The position numbers and the translations under genes are program-made. From Gemmatimonadota bacterium (GTDB lineage: Bacteria; Latescibacterota; UBA2968; UBA8231), in NCBI GenBank assembly GCA_009840005.1, contig VXOR01000028.1:1-56803 (forward strand): a stretch of DNA of 56,803 nucleotides. Reading direction: 5' to 3'. The notes beneath the pieces are model-generated. The model worked only from the letters and a program-made list of their open reading frames with translations. It did no database searches and was not told the origin of the DNA. The number at the start of each line of letters is the position of its first letter. The stretch's first letter is position 1. Positions 1 to 9,016 of this stretch are shown here, piece after piece.

Positions 1-80
1 CTGGAACTCATGCGGCTTTGTCCGGTTGGACTGAGATAATCACAAGCTACGACCTGTAATGCAGAGGGAGTCTTAAAAAT

Positions 81-509
81 ATGAACGAAACCCGTCCCGT
101 AATCGTGTACGACGGCGAATGCCGCTTCTGCCTGTGGAGCGTCGGTCGCATTCGCCGCTTTGACCGCAACGGCCGCTTCGAGTACCTGCCGCGCCAAACG
201 GCCGGCATTGAAGAGCGATTCCCCATCCTCTCCAGTTCCGATTTTAACACCGGCCTGCGCCTCATTCACGCCAGCGGGCAGATCGATGTCGGAGCAGATG
301 CCGTGTACCAGATCTACCGTCGGCTTCCTCCTTGGCACCTGTTTACCGGGGTGTACCGCATTCCGGGGCTGAAGCAGCTCTTTCGCGCTGGCTACGATCT
401 CGTCGCGCGCAATCGGCATCGATTCGGCAGGGTCGAATGCGCCGATGAAGCGTGCGAAATCCCGTACGGCGAGCGGCATAAGGGCACCTCTGAATCGGCT
501 TCTGCCTGA
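81..509 (+). CDS. DCC-family thiol-disulfide oxidoreductase-like protein (DUF393/YuxK)
   Basis: A 142-residue protein with the family hallmark near its N-terminus: VYDGECRFC, giving the DxxCxxC motif (D11, C14, C17), followed by the usual basic helix and a YLPRQ segment. Length fits the DUF393 family (about 110-150 residues), which is predicted to have a thioredoxin-like fold; its substrate is unknown. No signal peptide is seen. The ATG lies 7 bp before the next gene begins after this one's stop, so it is probably co-transcribed with the sulfatase. DCC proteins are often fused to or beside HTTM proteins; an HTTM gene exists in this window but about 35 kb away. Family assignment is strong, biochemical role unknown. 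Confidence 0.85.
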   Translation: MNETRPVIVYDGECRFCLWSVGRIRRFDRNGRFEYLPRQTAGIEERFPILSSSDFNTGLRLIHASGQIDVGADAVYQIYRRLPPWHLFTGVYRIPGLKQLFRAGYDLVARNRHRFGRVECADEACEIPYGERHKGTSESASA

Positions 510-516
510 TTGCCCT

Positions 517-1854
517 ATGACTGCCCAGCGCAACGTCCTATTCCTCATCGCCGACGACTGGAGCCGCATTGCCGATTGCTACGGCAATGGCGTCGTCCAC
601 ACGCCGCGTATTGACGCGCTTGCCCACGAGGGCACGGTCTTCGAGCAAGCCTTCTGTACTAGCCCTTCGTGCGCAGTCAGCCGCGCCTGCATTCTCACCG
701 GATACCACAGCCACAGCCACGGCCAGTACGGCCACTGCCACGGCATCCACGGCTTCTCCACGCACCCCCACATTACCTCGACGCTCTCCAGCCTGAAGGC
801 GCACGACTACGCCACGGCCTGCATCGGCAAAAAGCACGTAGAGCCGCCCGGCGTGTATCCCTTTGACTTTGAGCCTGAAGTCAATGCCAGAAATGGCGTC
901 GAATTGGCCCGCGCCGCACACGACTTCTGGGCCGCTCATCCCGACCAGCCGTTCTACATGCACGTGGGGTTTACTGATCCCCACCGCGCGGGCCGGGGTT
1001 TTGGCAATGAGCGTCCCTATCCCGACGTGCCGGAAACCCAGTACAGCCCCGACGACGTGGTGGTGCCTCCCTATTTGCCCGATGTACCCGATGTGCGCGC
1101 CGACCTCGCTGAGTACTATCAGGCGGTCTCTCGCTTCGACTTTGGCGTGGGCTGTCTGCTCGACGCACTGGAGGAATCGGGCCGGGCCGACGAGACCTTG
1201 GTCATCGTCACCATCGACCACGCCATGCCCTTCCCCGGGGCCAAGGCCTCCTTCTTCGACAGCGGCCATCACTGCCCCTTTATCCTACGAGCACCGGGCA
1301 TCACTATCCCCGGAACCCGCAGTCAGTCCCTCATCAATTGGACCGATATCCGTCCCACGTTGCACGACTGGTGCGGAGTGCCCGCTCCCGAGGATTTGCC
1401 CGGTCGCTCTCTCCTGCCGGGCCTAGCCGATCCGTCCGTCCCCGACTGGGAGTACACATTCTTTTCGCACTGCTTTCACGAGGTGGTCGATTACAATCCC
1501 TACCGGGTGCTGCGCGGACGGCGCTACAAATTCGTGCGCAACTTGGCCGCTGGTCTCACCACCATGCTGCCCACGGATCTATTCCGCTCGACCACGTGGA
1601 CGGCGGTGCGACGCGACGCGATTCCCTCTATGGGCGAGCGCCCCACCCGCCACGTGATCACGCGGGAGCCCGAGGAGCTATACGATATAGAGGCCGATCC
1701 CACTGAAAGCGTCAATCGGATCGACGACCCTGACTTGCAGGAGGTGGCCGCTCAGATGCGCGCCCAGCTCTACCAGTTCCGCCGCGACACAGCCGATCCT
1801 TGGCTGGAAGTGGATTTCCAAGAAGGGCGCATCGATCGGCTTGAACCCAGATGA
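517..1854 (+). CDS. Sulfatase, heparan N-sulfatase (SGSH)-like
   Basis: A 445-residue alkaline-phosphatase-superfamily sulfatase. The start at 517 is chosen over an in-frame upstream start at 445 because the latter overlaps the preceding gene and adds a non-conserved leader. Visible motifs are the metal-binding IADDW near residue 13, the formylglycine region CAVSR (C52-R56) followed by ACILTG, then GKKHVEP, YPFDFE, DPHR and DHAMPFPGAK. All fit the sulfamidase subfamily that removes N-sulfate from glucosamine. The candidate formylglycine cysteine is present, but the third position of the motif is Val where Pro or Ala is usual. A His-rich stretch follows (residues about 63-86). No signal peptide is visible, so location is uncertain. 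No anaerobic or FGE-type maturation enzyme is recognisable nearby. Confidence 0.9.
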   Translation: MTAQRNVLFLIADDWSRIADCYGNGVVHTPRIDALAHEGTVFEQAFCTSPSCAVSRACILTGYHSHSHGQYGHCHGIHGFSTHPHITSTLSSLKAHDYATACIGKKHVEPPGVYPFDFEPEVNARNGVELARAAHDFWAAHPDQPFYMHVGFTDPHRAGRGFGNERPYPDVPETQYSPDDVVVPPYLPDVPDVRADLAEYYQAVSRFDFGVGCLLDALEESGRADETLVIVTIDHAMPFPGAKASFFDSGHHCPFILRAPGITIPGTRSQSLINWTDIRPTLHDWCGVPAPEDLPGRSLLPGLADPSVPDWEYTFFSHCFHEVVDYNPYRVLRGRRYKFVRNLAAGLTTMLPTDLFRSTTWTAVRRDAIPSMGERPTRHVITREPEELYDIEADPTESVNRIDDPDLQEVAAQMRAQLYQFRRDTADPWLEVDFQEGRIDRLEPR

Positions 1855-1886
1855 CCCTAGCGGTCTAGGTGGCCGGTCGAATCGCC

Positions 1887-3074
1887 CTATTCAAACTGAT
1901 GTCGGCTCTGGCTGACCGCCTTGCCCCTGCCCCGAATTAGGTCCTCTCTGTGCCACGTCGAGACAGCGCGGCAGATGGCGTGCGACTCGCCGAGCATGTT
2001 CAGGAGCTGGTCTTGCGTGAACCAGTTTCCGTCGCCGAGTGATCCGCGATCCACTTCGGCGTCTGCATACCCGTAGAGCCGCGAGACTCCTCCATCGGTT
2101 ACGACATCTTCAATGTAGGAGGCCCAGGGGATATCGACGTTCAACTGACTCTCGACGAGCGACTGCAAGGACCCGATTCGAGCGCCGACATCCCAGCCGA
2201 CTTTTTCCTCTTCCCAGCCTGCACCGCCGGGTAGTTCCCAGCTTCCATTACCGTCCGCGCTGGTAAGGAGATATCGCGACTCTGAACTAGATGTCGATTC
2301 GATGAGCAGACGGGTGTCGGTGATTGGTTGGTCGAAGTGGAGGGGTATTAGCCGCTTGCCAGCGTCGCTCAACGCCTCGTAGGCGGTGCGGTCGTATGGA
2401 TAGTAGCCGGCGGCGGGCGGCGCGTTGACGGCGCAGTACTTGTTGAAAATCCCAACGCGGTCATCAGAAGTGGTCCCTCCCGGTGCCTTGTGCCAAGTGT
2501 GCATATCCATCAGCAGCAGATCGCCGGCTTTTAGCTCGGGATCGACGAAGTCGGGCAGTTGCTCTTTATCGGGGCGCGTGAGGTCCAAGATGTGCGCATC
2601 TGGGTCGATGACTTGCGCGAGTTTGTGCGAGCCGGGCGAGACCAGTAGTGGGCCGTATTCGCGGTTGAAGTCGTTTAGCGGGATGATGGCGAAGAGCCAA
2701 CGCATGGAGGAACCTACCGGACGCCATCGCTTGTAGTCGCAGTGAGCGCCGCCGCCTTTGTCGCCCGGGGAGCGCAGATAGGCGACGTATGCGGTCAGAT
2801 GAGCGGGTTGCCCAAGTATGGCTTCGACCGCATCGACGACCGCAGGATGCTCGGCAATTGGGGACAATCCGGGTTCGGCGATCCGGTTGCCGCTGATGGT
2901 GTACTTGCCGGGTGCGGGGTACTGCAGAGAAGATGGGTACGCTCCTGCGCGAGCCATCCGCTGGACGATGCTTCTCAGCTCGGAGGTCTCCTGAGAAGAG
3001 ACGACATCGCGGATGATGAGGTAGCCGTTTGCGCGGTAATCGGCGATCTGTTGATTGGTCAGGGTACTGGTCAT
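1887..3074 (-). CDS. Phytanoyl-CoA dioxygenase family protein with C-terminal Nudix-like domain
   Basis: A 395-residue protein read from the ATG at 3074; an in-frame GTG at 3101 would only add nine residues. Residues about 1-225 are a PhyH-type Fe(II)/2-oxoglutarate dioxygenase: HCD (H111, D113), VSPGSHKLAQ, and the distal HTWHKAPGG (H192 or H195) before DDRVGIFNKY. Residues about 262-385 do not belong to PhyH: ESRYLLTSADGNGSWELPGG, then an acidic helix ending LVESQLNVDI, and WFTQDQLLNML resemble a Nudix fold with its box degenerate, since the REXXEE core is not intact. Ordinary PhyH proteins are about 250-300 residues. Transcribed divergently from the Kelch gene and convergent with the sulfatase. 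Dioxygenase call is firm; the Nudix call rests on pattern only. Confidence 0.82.
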   Translation of the reverse strand: MTSTLTNQQIADYRANGYLIIRDVVSSQETSELRSIVQRMARAGAYPSSLQYPAPGKYTISGNRIAEPGLSPIAEHPAVVDAVEAILGQPAHLTAYVAYLRSPGDKGGGAHCDYKRWRPVGSSMRWLFAIIPLNDFNREYGPLLVSPGSHKLAQVIDPDAHILDLTRPDKEQLPDFVDPELKAGDLLLMDMHTWHKAPGGTTSDDRVGIFNKYCAVNAPPAAGYYPYDRTAYEALSDAGKRLIPLHFDQPITDTRLLIESTSSSESRYLLTSADGNGSWELPGGAGWEEEKVGWDVGARIGSLQSLVESQLNVDIPWASYIEDVVTDGGVSRLYGYADAEVDRGSLGDGNWFTQDQLLNMLGESHAICRAVSTWHREDLIRGRGKAVSQSRHQFE

Positions 3075-3182
3075 AATGGTCTCGCCCGGTGGTATCAGCA
3101 CGAAGTTATCGAACCGAACGTCGGAAGGAACTCATTGGGCCAATAGAACGAAAAAGCTCGTCTTATGCAATTATCGTCGAGA

Positions 3183-3211
3183 TTGACCGCCTCTGAGCAG
3201 GTGTCTATTAT
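3183..3211 (+). promoter_or_regulatory. Putative sigma70-type promoter for the Kelch gene
   Basis: TTGACC (3183-3188), a 17-base spacer and TATTAT (3206-3211) sit about 63 bp ahead of the ATG at 3274, inside the spacer between divergent genes. The boxes are close to consensus with ideal spacing. The -10 box overlaps an in-frame TTG at 3211, which argues against that codon as the start of the downstream gene. Confidence 0.6.
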
Positions 3212-3273
3212 TGCAACCTCTGAGTATTGAAACGACAGAAGATGTACTCTGCAAACGAAGAAAGTTGGACACG

Positions 3274-5118
3274 ATGCTACTTAATTTCATTTCACTCCGA
3301 TCCCTCTATCGAATAGGTTGCCTCATGGTCATTTCCGCCGGACTTACCGCGGCCGACACCTTGCCCACCGGGCCGAGCCTCTTCCTCGAAGACCGCGACG
3401 GACGAGTCTATGTCGCCGTCCTCGGCTCTGAGGGGATCGTCGCTCGCAATGCCTCTGATGACGCCGACACCTGGGAGGTCGTCGCCGAAGGGCGCATCGA
3501 GGGTCTGCAGATTGCCCCCGACGGGGATTTGTGGATGGCCCGCGCCGACGAGGTCCTGCGCTATCCGCGCCAAGGGGGCGAGCCGGTTTCTCGCACGCCT
3601 TCCTTCCTGCTCCAAGGGTCGCCGGGCCCATTGCTGGCGACGCGGTGGGGCGATGTTTGGTGTGCCGGGTGCGGTGCGGTGCGTCGGGGTGATGCCATGT
3701 TTGAGGCCGCGCCGATCGCCCCAACCGGGTGGAAGATCACGCCGGTGTGCGACGATCCCTTCGGCAATGTGTGGGCTATCGCTGACGATGGCCAGCGGCG
3801 GGATGTCGCCGTCCTGACGGCCCAACATCCCCACGGCTGGCAGCTTCTCGACCTGCCCGCGAATCAACTCGCCGGCTCTTGGCAGGGTGCTGTCCCCGAT
3901 GACGCTGGCTTCGTGTGGGTGGCCTTGGAGGCTTCCGTCCTGCGCGTCGATCCCCGCTCGCCTGGGCCTCATCGCTCCTTTGCCAACCCCGTCGATGCTC
4001 GCATCACCGCGATTGCGCGCGGCGGCGCTCAGGTCGTAGTCGGCTTTGCCGATGGCAGCTTGCGCGAACTGACTGTGAATGTCGATGGTCCGCCGACTTG
4101 GCGGGAGATTCAGAAGAGCGGGGATGGTCCGGTGCAGGCGCTGCTGCACGCTCGCTCTGGCAGTCTTTGGGTGTTGAGGGCGGGGAAAGTCCAGCGTCTC
4201 GCCGACCTCAAGCAACCTTGGCACGAGCACTGGGACGAGCAGCCGAAGATGCCAGCGGGTAATCACGACCACATTTTTGCTCGCATCGGGGACCGTCTGT
4301 ACACCGCCGGGGGCAAGACTTTCTTCGGCTGGCCCGCGGCGGAGTGGGTAAACCTCGACCACGTGTGGTCCTATCACACCCCCTCGGGCACGTGGCGCGT
4401 GGAGCCGCCCATGCTCGAGCCGGGCAAGGCTTATTCCGGCATTGCCGCTCTCGACGACGAGCTATGGCTCTTGGGGGGCCTCTTCCGCACTGGCAGAGGG
4501 ACGCGAGCGACGGAGACCGTCGAGATATTTGATCCCCACACGCGGAGCTATCGCCTCGGCCCGCCGCTACCGCGCAAAGCAGGCCAAGTGGTGGCCCTCA
4601 CGGTCAACGACCGGTTGTACGCCGTGGGCGGTGCCGACGACGAAAGCCCGACGGCAGAAGTACTGAGCATTGGAGTTGGGGAGACGAGTTGGCGGGTGGA
4701 TGCCCCCGCGCCCGGTCCAGTGTTTCAGGCCAGCGGCTGCGTTCTGAATGGCAAGATCTACATTGCCGCAGGCCCCGCGTCCCAATGCCCGGGTCTGTTC
4801 GTCTATGACCCCGAGCAGGATAGTTGGAGCCAGATCGAGCATCCGTCGCGGCCTCCCGGCGCTCCTCTGTGCACGGCCTTCAGCGGCAGCGTCTGGGTCA
4901 TGGGCGGACGAGGGGCCAATAGCGGCCAGACGGCGAGCTTTGCCTACACACCGGCTACCGGCCAGTGGCATCGCGGTCCCGACATACCTTCACCGGTTAG
5001 CTGGGCTGCGGCTGCTGTTGTCAATGGCCGTCTGCTGATCGCCGGTGGTGCGTACCGCGACGAGCGGGTCGGCGATTTCTTCAATACCGACCGCGTGTTC
5101 CTGCTGCGCGATAGGTAA
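3274..5118 (+). CDS. Secreted Kelch-repeat beta-propeller protein
   Basis: A 614-residue predicted exported protein. The start at 3274 gives a clear signal peptide (MLLNFISLRSLYRIGCLMVI, cleavage near GLTAADT) and lies just behind a good promoter. The first half (about 30-340) contains propeller-like strands with repeated DGxxWxA/VxxD patterns like sensor or NHL propellers. From about residue 350 there are six Kelch blades, recognisable by the GG pairs: RLYTAGG, ELWLLGG, RLYAVGG, KIYIAAG, SVWVMGG and RLLIAGG. No enzymatic residues are recognisable. It probably binds a ligand or partner in the periplasm or on the surface. It is followed 200 bp later by a TonB-dependent receptor on the same strand, so a joint role in uptake is possible but unproven. 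Confidence 0.82.
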   Translation: MLLNFISLRSLYRIGCLMVISAGLTAADTLPTGPSLFLEDRDGRVYVAVLGSEGIVARNASDDADTWEVVAEGRIEGLQIAPDGDLWMARADEVLRYPRQGGEPVSRTPSFLLQGSPGPLLATRWGDVWCAGCGAVRRGDAMFEAAPIAPTGWKITPVCDDPFGNVWAIADDGQRRDVAVLTAQHPHGWQLLDLPANQLAGSWQGAVPDDAGFVWVALEASVLRVDPRSPGPHRSFANPVDARITAIARGGAQVVVGFADGSLRELTVNVDGPPTWREIQKSGDGPVQALLHARSGSLWVLRAGKVQRLADLKQPWHEHWDEQPKMPAGNHDHIFARIGDRLYTAGGKTFFGWPAAEWVNLDHVWSYHTPSGTWRVEPPMLEPGKAYSGIAALDDELWLLGGLFRTGRGTRATETVEIFDPHTRSYRLGPPLPRKAGQVVALTVNDRLYAVGGADDESPTAEVLSIGVGETSWRVDAPAPGPVFQASGCVLNGKIYIAAGPASQCPGLFVYDPEQDSWSQIEHPSRPPGAPLCTAFSGSVWVMGGRGANSGQTASFAYTPATGQWHRGPDIPSPVSWAAAAVVNGRLLIAGGAYRDERVGDFFNTDRVFLLRDR

Positions 5119-5317
5119 TCCTCAAGGCTGCGACAACCGCTTTTCGACGACGCCAAGCGTCAAACTAAATTGGACTCTGTCTGGTACAACGCCGTGCGTC
5201 CTTTTGATTTTTTTTCGAGTAATGACGATTTTTGCGTTTAAGATGGTCCCGTTAGGCTAGTCCACAGAAATATGAGCGGCCTAAAGGTCGTTATCTCCCG
5301 ATAAGGAGAAGTGGCTA

Positions 5318-7693
5318 ATGCGCAGTATGGTCTATTTGTCGATTCTAGCGACTTTGCTAGTCGTCTATCCTATAACAGCCCAGCCAGCGGCTCAGCTAAG
5401 CGGCAAGATAACCGACGCGGTTTCCGGCGAACCGCTGCCCGGAGCCAACATTCGCCTCGTGGACACCCTGCTGGGGGCTGTCACGGATTTGGCAGGTCAG
5501 TTCGTATTACCGGCCGTGCCTGCAGGCACCCACCAAGTGGAAATCAGTATGATCGGTTATGCCGCTCATACCGATACCTTGCAGGTGGTCTCTGGCGAGC
5601 ATGCCCACTTGACTGCCGCCCTGACTCCCAGCCCCGTACCCATGGGCGAAATGCTGATCCAAGCCGACCGGGCCTTTTCTGCGGCCTCCTCGCGGGCGGT
5701 GCGCCAATTTGACCTGCAAACCCGGCCCAGCCGCACGGCCCACCAGATACTGCAACTGGCTCCCGGCCTCATCATCGCCCAACACGCTGGCGGCGGCAAA
5801 GCCGAACAGATTTTTCTGCGCGGCTTTGACGCCGACCACGGCACGGATGTGGCCATCTCGGTGGATGGGGTACCCGTGAATATGGTCTCCCACGGCCACG
5901 GGCAAGGCTACGCCGACTTGCACTTTCTCATTCCCGAAGTCGTCGAGCAACTGGACGTTAAGAAAGGGCCGTACTTTGCCGAATTCGGCAATCTGGCTAC
6001 GGCCGGGGCCATCGCCTACCGCACTCGCGACCACCTCGACGGCAACGCCATTCACCTCGAAGGAGGCGGGTTCAATACGGCCGAGTACACCATGCTCTAC
6101 CAGATTCCGCTGGCCGATACCAAGCAAAGTGCCTATTTCGCGGGCAAGTACTACCAGACCGATGGCCCGGTCAAGTGGCCTCAGGGCCTGCAGCGCCTCA
6201 ATCTCTTCGGCAAATACCACAACCACCTCTCCGACCGCTCCACCCTTACCTTGACCACCAGCGGGTTTAGTTCGGCTTGGGACGCCTCCGGGCAGATCCC
6301 GCAACGGGCCGTAGAACAGGGCCTCATTGACCGCTGGGGTGCCATTGATGATCTGGAAGGAGGCACCACCGGCCGCCAAGATTTCCACGTCAATTTCCAC
6401 GTTCAAGAGGCCGGCACGAGCACCTTCGATCTGCAGGCCTACTTGGTTAGCTATCAGTTCAAGCTGTTTTCCAACTTCACTTTCTTCCTCGACGACCCCG
6501 AGCGCGGCGACACCATCGAACAGACCGATGATCGCCAAGTTACCGGGATCAACAGCCGCTATTCCTTCTTCCACAACTGGGGCCCGTACTTGGCGCATAC
6601 CTCGATAGGAGGCGGCTTGCGCGCAGATAATGCGGCCGTGGGTTTGTGGAAAAGCCCCGACCGCCAACGCCTAGCGTCGCTGGTCAATGCCGATGTGGTG
6701 GAGCGCAACCTATTTCTGTGGGTCCAAGAGGAACTTGCCCTCACCCCGCGCTTGAAAATGATCCTAGGGCTGCGCGGCGATTATTTCACTTTCAATGTTG
6801 ACGACCACCGCGAAGGGTTCCCCAGCGAGTTGCCCCACGCTTCGGGCTTTGCCCAAGCCTCCATACTCAGCCCGAAAGCAACCTTGGTGTATAGCCCCAG
6901 CCGCGCTGTGGATATTTTTGCCAATGTCGGCACCGGCTTCCACTCCAACGATGCCCGCAACAACGTCATTGACGCTCGGGTCTCGCAAATTCGTCGGGTC
7001 ATGCGGCGCGATGGGCACAGTGAGGCCGACATTGCTGTCGAGTTAGCGGGACGCTATATCGATCCAGGCCACCTCGAAGAAGGAACCTTGCCGCGGGCGG
7101 TAGGGGCCGAAACCGGCCTGCGGACTCGGTTGTTCGAGCGGTTGAACGTAGGGGCGGCTCTGTGGTGGCTAGATCTAGAGAGCGAGTTCGTTTTTGTCGG
7201 CGATGCCGGCACTACCGAAGCCAGCGGAAGAACTCGGCGGGCGGGGCTGGATCTGGAAGCCCGTCTGCAACTACATCCGTGGCTGTGGGCCGATGTGGAC
7301 CTCAATCTCGCCCGTGGTGAGGCCGTGGACGAACCCGACGACGCCAATGAGATCCCGCTGGCCCCCCAACGGACCTCTACCGGAGGCTTGACTTGGTACC
7401 ATCCCAATGGCGTAGAAGGCGGCTTGCGCTACCGCCACATCGGCGACCGACCCGCCAACGAGGACGGCAGTATCACGGCCGAGGGCTATACTGTAGTTGA
7501 TTTCAACGGAGCCTATCGTCTAGGGGCTTGGCGGTTCAATTTGGGTGTAGAGAACGTGTTGAATACAACGTGGAACGAGGCGCAGTTCGACACTGAATCG
7601 CGGCTGCGGGACGAAGAGGAACCTGTTTCGGAGATCCACTTCACCCCAGGGAATCCCGTTAATTTGTGGCTGGGGGCGAGTTTTTCGTTCTAA
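5318..7693 (+). CDS. TonB-dependent outer-membrane receptor with carboxypeptidase-regulatory-like N-domain
   Basis: A 791-residue outer-membrane transporter. AAGGAG at 5303-5308 precedes the ATG. The order is: signal peptide (residues 1-21); a CarboxypepD_reg-like beta-sandwich (about 25-105: SGKITDAVSGEPLPGANIR, then GTHQVEISMIGY); plug domain (about 120-245) with FLRGFDADHGTDVAISVDG, VSHGHGQGYADLHFLIP and EQLDVKKGP; then a 22-strand barrel ending in ASFSF, with the terminal aromatic expected of Bam substrates. This architecture is typical of Bacteroidota/FCB receptors. Its substrate cannot be told from sequence; the HGHG variant of the plug also occurs in receptors of unknown ligand. No SusD partner lies next to it. 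TonB/ExbBD genes are not in the window. Confidence 0.92.
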   Translation: MRSMVYLSILATLLVVYPITAQPAAQLSGKITDAVSGEPLPGANIRLVDTLLGAVTDLAGQFVLPAVPAGTHQVEISMIGYAAHTDTLQVVSGEHAHLTAALTPSPVPMGEMLIQADRAFSAASSRAVRQFDLQTRPSRTAHQILQLAPGLIIAQHAGGGKAEQIFLRGFDADHGTDVAISVDGVPVNMVSHGHGQGYADLHFLIPEVVEQLDVKKGPYFAEFGNLATAGAIAYRTRDHLDGNAIHLEGGGFNTAEYTMLYQIPLADTKQSAYFAGKYYQTDGPVKWPQGLQRLNLFGKYHNHLSDRSTLTLTTSGFSSAWDASGQIPQRAVEQGLIDRWGAIDDLEGGTTGRQDFHVNFHVQEAGTSTFDLQAYLVSYQFKLFSNFTFFLDDPERGDTIEQTDDRQVTGINSRYSFFHNWGPYLAHTSIGGGLRADNAAVGLWKSPDRQRLASLVNADVVERNLFLWVQEELALTPRLKMILGLRGDYFTFNVDDHREGFPSELPHASGFAQASILSPKATLVYSPSRAVDIFANVGTGFHSNDARNNVIDARVSQIRRVMRRDGHSEADIAVELAGRYIDPGHLEEGTLPRAVGAETGLRTRLFERLNVGAALWWLDLESEFVFVGDAGTTEASGRTRRAGLDLEARLQLHPWLWADVDLNLARGEAVDEPDDANEIPLAPQRTSTGGLTWYHPNGVEGGLRYRHIGDRPANEDGSITAEGYTVVDFNGAYRLGAWRFNLGVENVLNTTWNEAQFDTESRLRDEEEPVSEIHFTPGNPVNLWLGASFSF

Positions 7694-7717
7694 GTACTGT
7701 ACTGCACGCATCTCGAT

Positions 7718-7990
7718 TACATCACTGACGTTACGCAGTGACTCGCTATCTTGTGGTCTATTGAAACCTGTTGACCCAACATATTGGGGCGAAATGGAGG
7801 ATTTTCTGGAAAACTGCGTAACATCAGTTGCATCACTGACGTTACGCACGAGCTACTCCAGTATGAGATGCTTCGCTTCGCTCAGCATGACAGGTGCTAA
7901 CGTGCTACTTCTCAATGTCATGCTGAGCGGAGCGCAGCGGAGTCGAAGCATCTCATACCCGGGCCTGTGCGTAACATCAGTTACATCATT
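7718..7990. repeat. Nested palindromic repeat element in the 7694-7999 spacer
   Basis: The spacer holds no gene but several related repeats. A long inverted repeat pairs 7861-7892 with 7916-7958 (outer arms GTATGAGATGCTTCG and its complement, inner arms GCTCAGCATGACA and its complement) around a short loop. A second hairpin spans 7815-7848 (TGCGTAACATCAGT against ACTGACGTTACGCA, one mismatch). Partial copies of this second sequence occur at 7718-7737 and 7968-7990, so the large hairpin is flanked by copies of the smaller motif. The structure resembles a non-autonomous REP/MITE-like element; no transposase is present. The right edge runs up to ten bases from the next gene's ATG. Confidence 0.7.
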
Positions 7991-7999
7991 GAAAAGACC

Positions 8000-9010
8000 A
8001 TGATTATATCCCGAATAGCTATACATCAGCCCGCCGGTCTGTTGCGCATTCTGACCGACGAGGGCTTGGAAGGTCGCTGCACTGGTGCTTCGGCCACGGT
8101 TGCCGGGGCCGACGTGGCCGAAGCGGCCTCCATCCTCATCAATGCGAACCCCGTCGATCGCGAACGGATATGGCTGGCGTTTAACGAGGCGGACGAGAGC
8201 GTGCCCGCCGATCTTCGCGCCTGTATCGATGTCGCATTGTGGGACCTCACGGCTAGGATCGCTGGCCAGCCGATTCATCGGCATGTCAATGGCTTTCGCG
8301 ACCGCATTCCGGTGTGCAGGAGGTCGGAACGCAATGCGACGGCAGAGATCGTCGAGGAAGCAAAGGAAGCACAGGGTGCAGGTTTTCGGGGGTACAAATT
8401 CGACGCCCTTTTGGACGAAGAGTCGCTCATTAGCCTGATAGGCGATGTGCGCCGAGCCGTCGGCCCGGATTTCTGCCTGTTGCTCGACGGGCGGGCGCGG
8501 TGGATCCTCGATCAAGCGATACGGATCGGCCGGGCGCTCGACGCGGCGGACTTTTTCTGTTTTGACCGGCCGCGGCCCGACAACGACATGTCCGGCGGCC
8601 GGCAGCTAGCCGCCGAGATAGATACCCCGACGAGCACGGGCATATCCAGTCCCATGGAAGCGGCCCAGGTCATGGCGGCGCAAGCGGCTGACCACGTTCG
8701 CACTGGGGTAACCCGAGCCGGCGGCATGACGGATGTGCTCAAGGCCGCTCGCTGCGCCGAAGCCTTCGGGGCCTACTGCCATCTGGATGGTTTGGGGATA
8801 TGCGCCAGTTTTGCCCATCTGCATCTCGCGGGTGCCATCCGGAATACGCCCTTTCTGGAGGTGGCCGACGGCCCATCCTCTGCGCCGTTCATCGACAATC
8901 CGCTGCAGATATGCGATGGGCACATCGAGATCCCCGCTGCGCCGGGACTGGGCATGGAAATCGACATGGGTACCGTCAACGAGCACACTACGGAACTGAT
9001 TGAGAGCTGA
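8000..9010 (+). CDS. Enolase-superfamily protein with altered metal ligands
   Basis: A 336-residue mandelate racemase/muconate lactonising-like protein. The ATG at 8000 is preferred; an in-frame GTG at 7967 lies inside the palindromic repeat. The fold is recognisable: ACIDVALWDLTARIAGQPI, GYKFDALLDEESL, LLLDGRARW, RAGGMTDVLKAARCAEAFG and HLDGLG. However only the first metal ligand is conserved (D163 in LLLDG). The second position is D189 in CFDRP instead of Glu in EEP, and the third strand reads TPTSTG where an acid is expected. The KxK lysine pair is reduced to K133. It may have a different chemistry, or act as a non-catalytic partner of the intact homologue that starts 6 bp downstream. No convincing Shine-Dalgarno is seen. 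Confidence 0.75.
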   Translation: MIISRIAIHQPAGLLRILTDEGLEGRCTGASATVAGADVAEAASILINANPVDRERIWLAFNEADESVPADLRACIDVALWDLTARIAGQPIHRHVNGFRDRIPVCRRSERNATAEIVEEAKEAQGAGFRGYKFDALLDEESLISLIGDVRRAVGPDFCLLLDGRARWILDQAIRIGRALDAADFFCFDRPRPDNDMSGGRQLAAEIDTPTSTGISSPMEAAQVMAAQAADHVRTGVTRAGGMTDVLKAARCAEAFGAYCHLDGLGICASFAHLHLAGAIRNTPFLEVADGPSSAPFIDNPLQICDGHIEIPAAPGLGMEIDMGTVNEHTTELIES

Positions 9011-9016
9011 GGCCCT

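Noticed and set aside
538..1272. Minus-strand open frame with repeated Val/Ala dipeptides in the sulfatase
   Set aside because: Caused by the His-rich repeat region read in antisense.
1856..1869. CCTAG..CTAGG hairpin between the sulfatase and PhyH-Nudix genes
   Set aside because: Only a five-base stem without a U-run, too weak to call a terminator.
3292..4377. Minus-strand open frame of 361 codons inside the Kelch gene
   Set aside because: Shadow of the Kelch frame; translation is low-complexity and without family features.
5507..6667. Minus-strand open frame of 386 codons inside the TonB-dependent receptor
   Set aside because: Antisense to conserved plug and barrel sequence; no family match that I can recognise.
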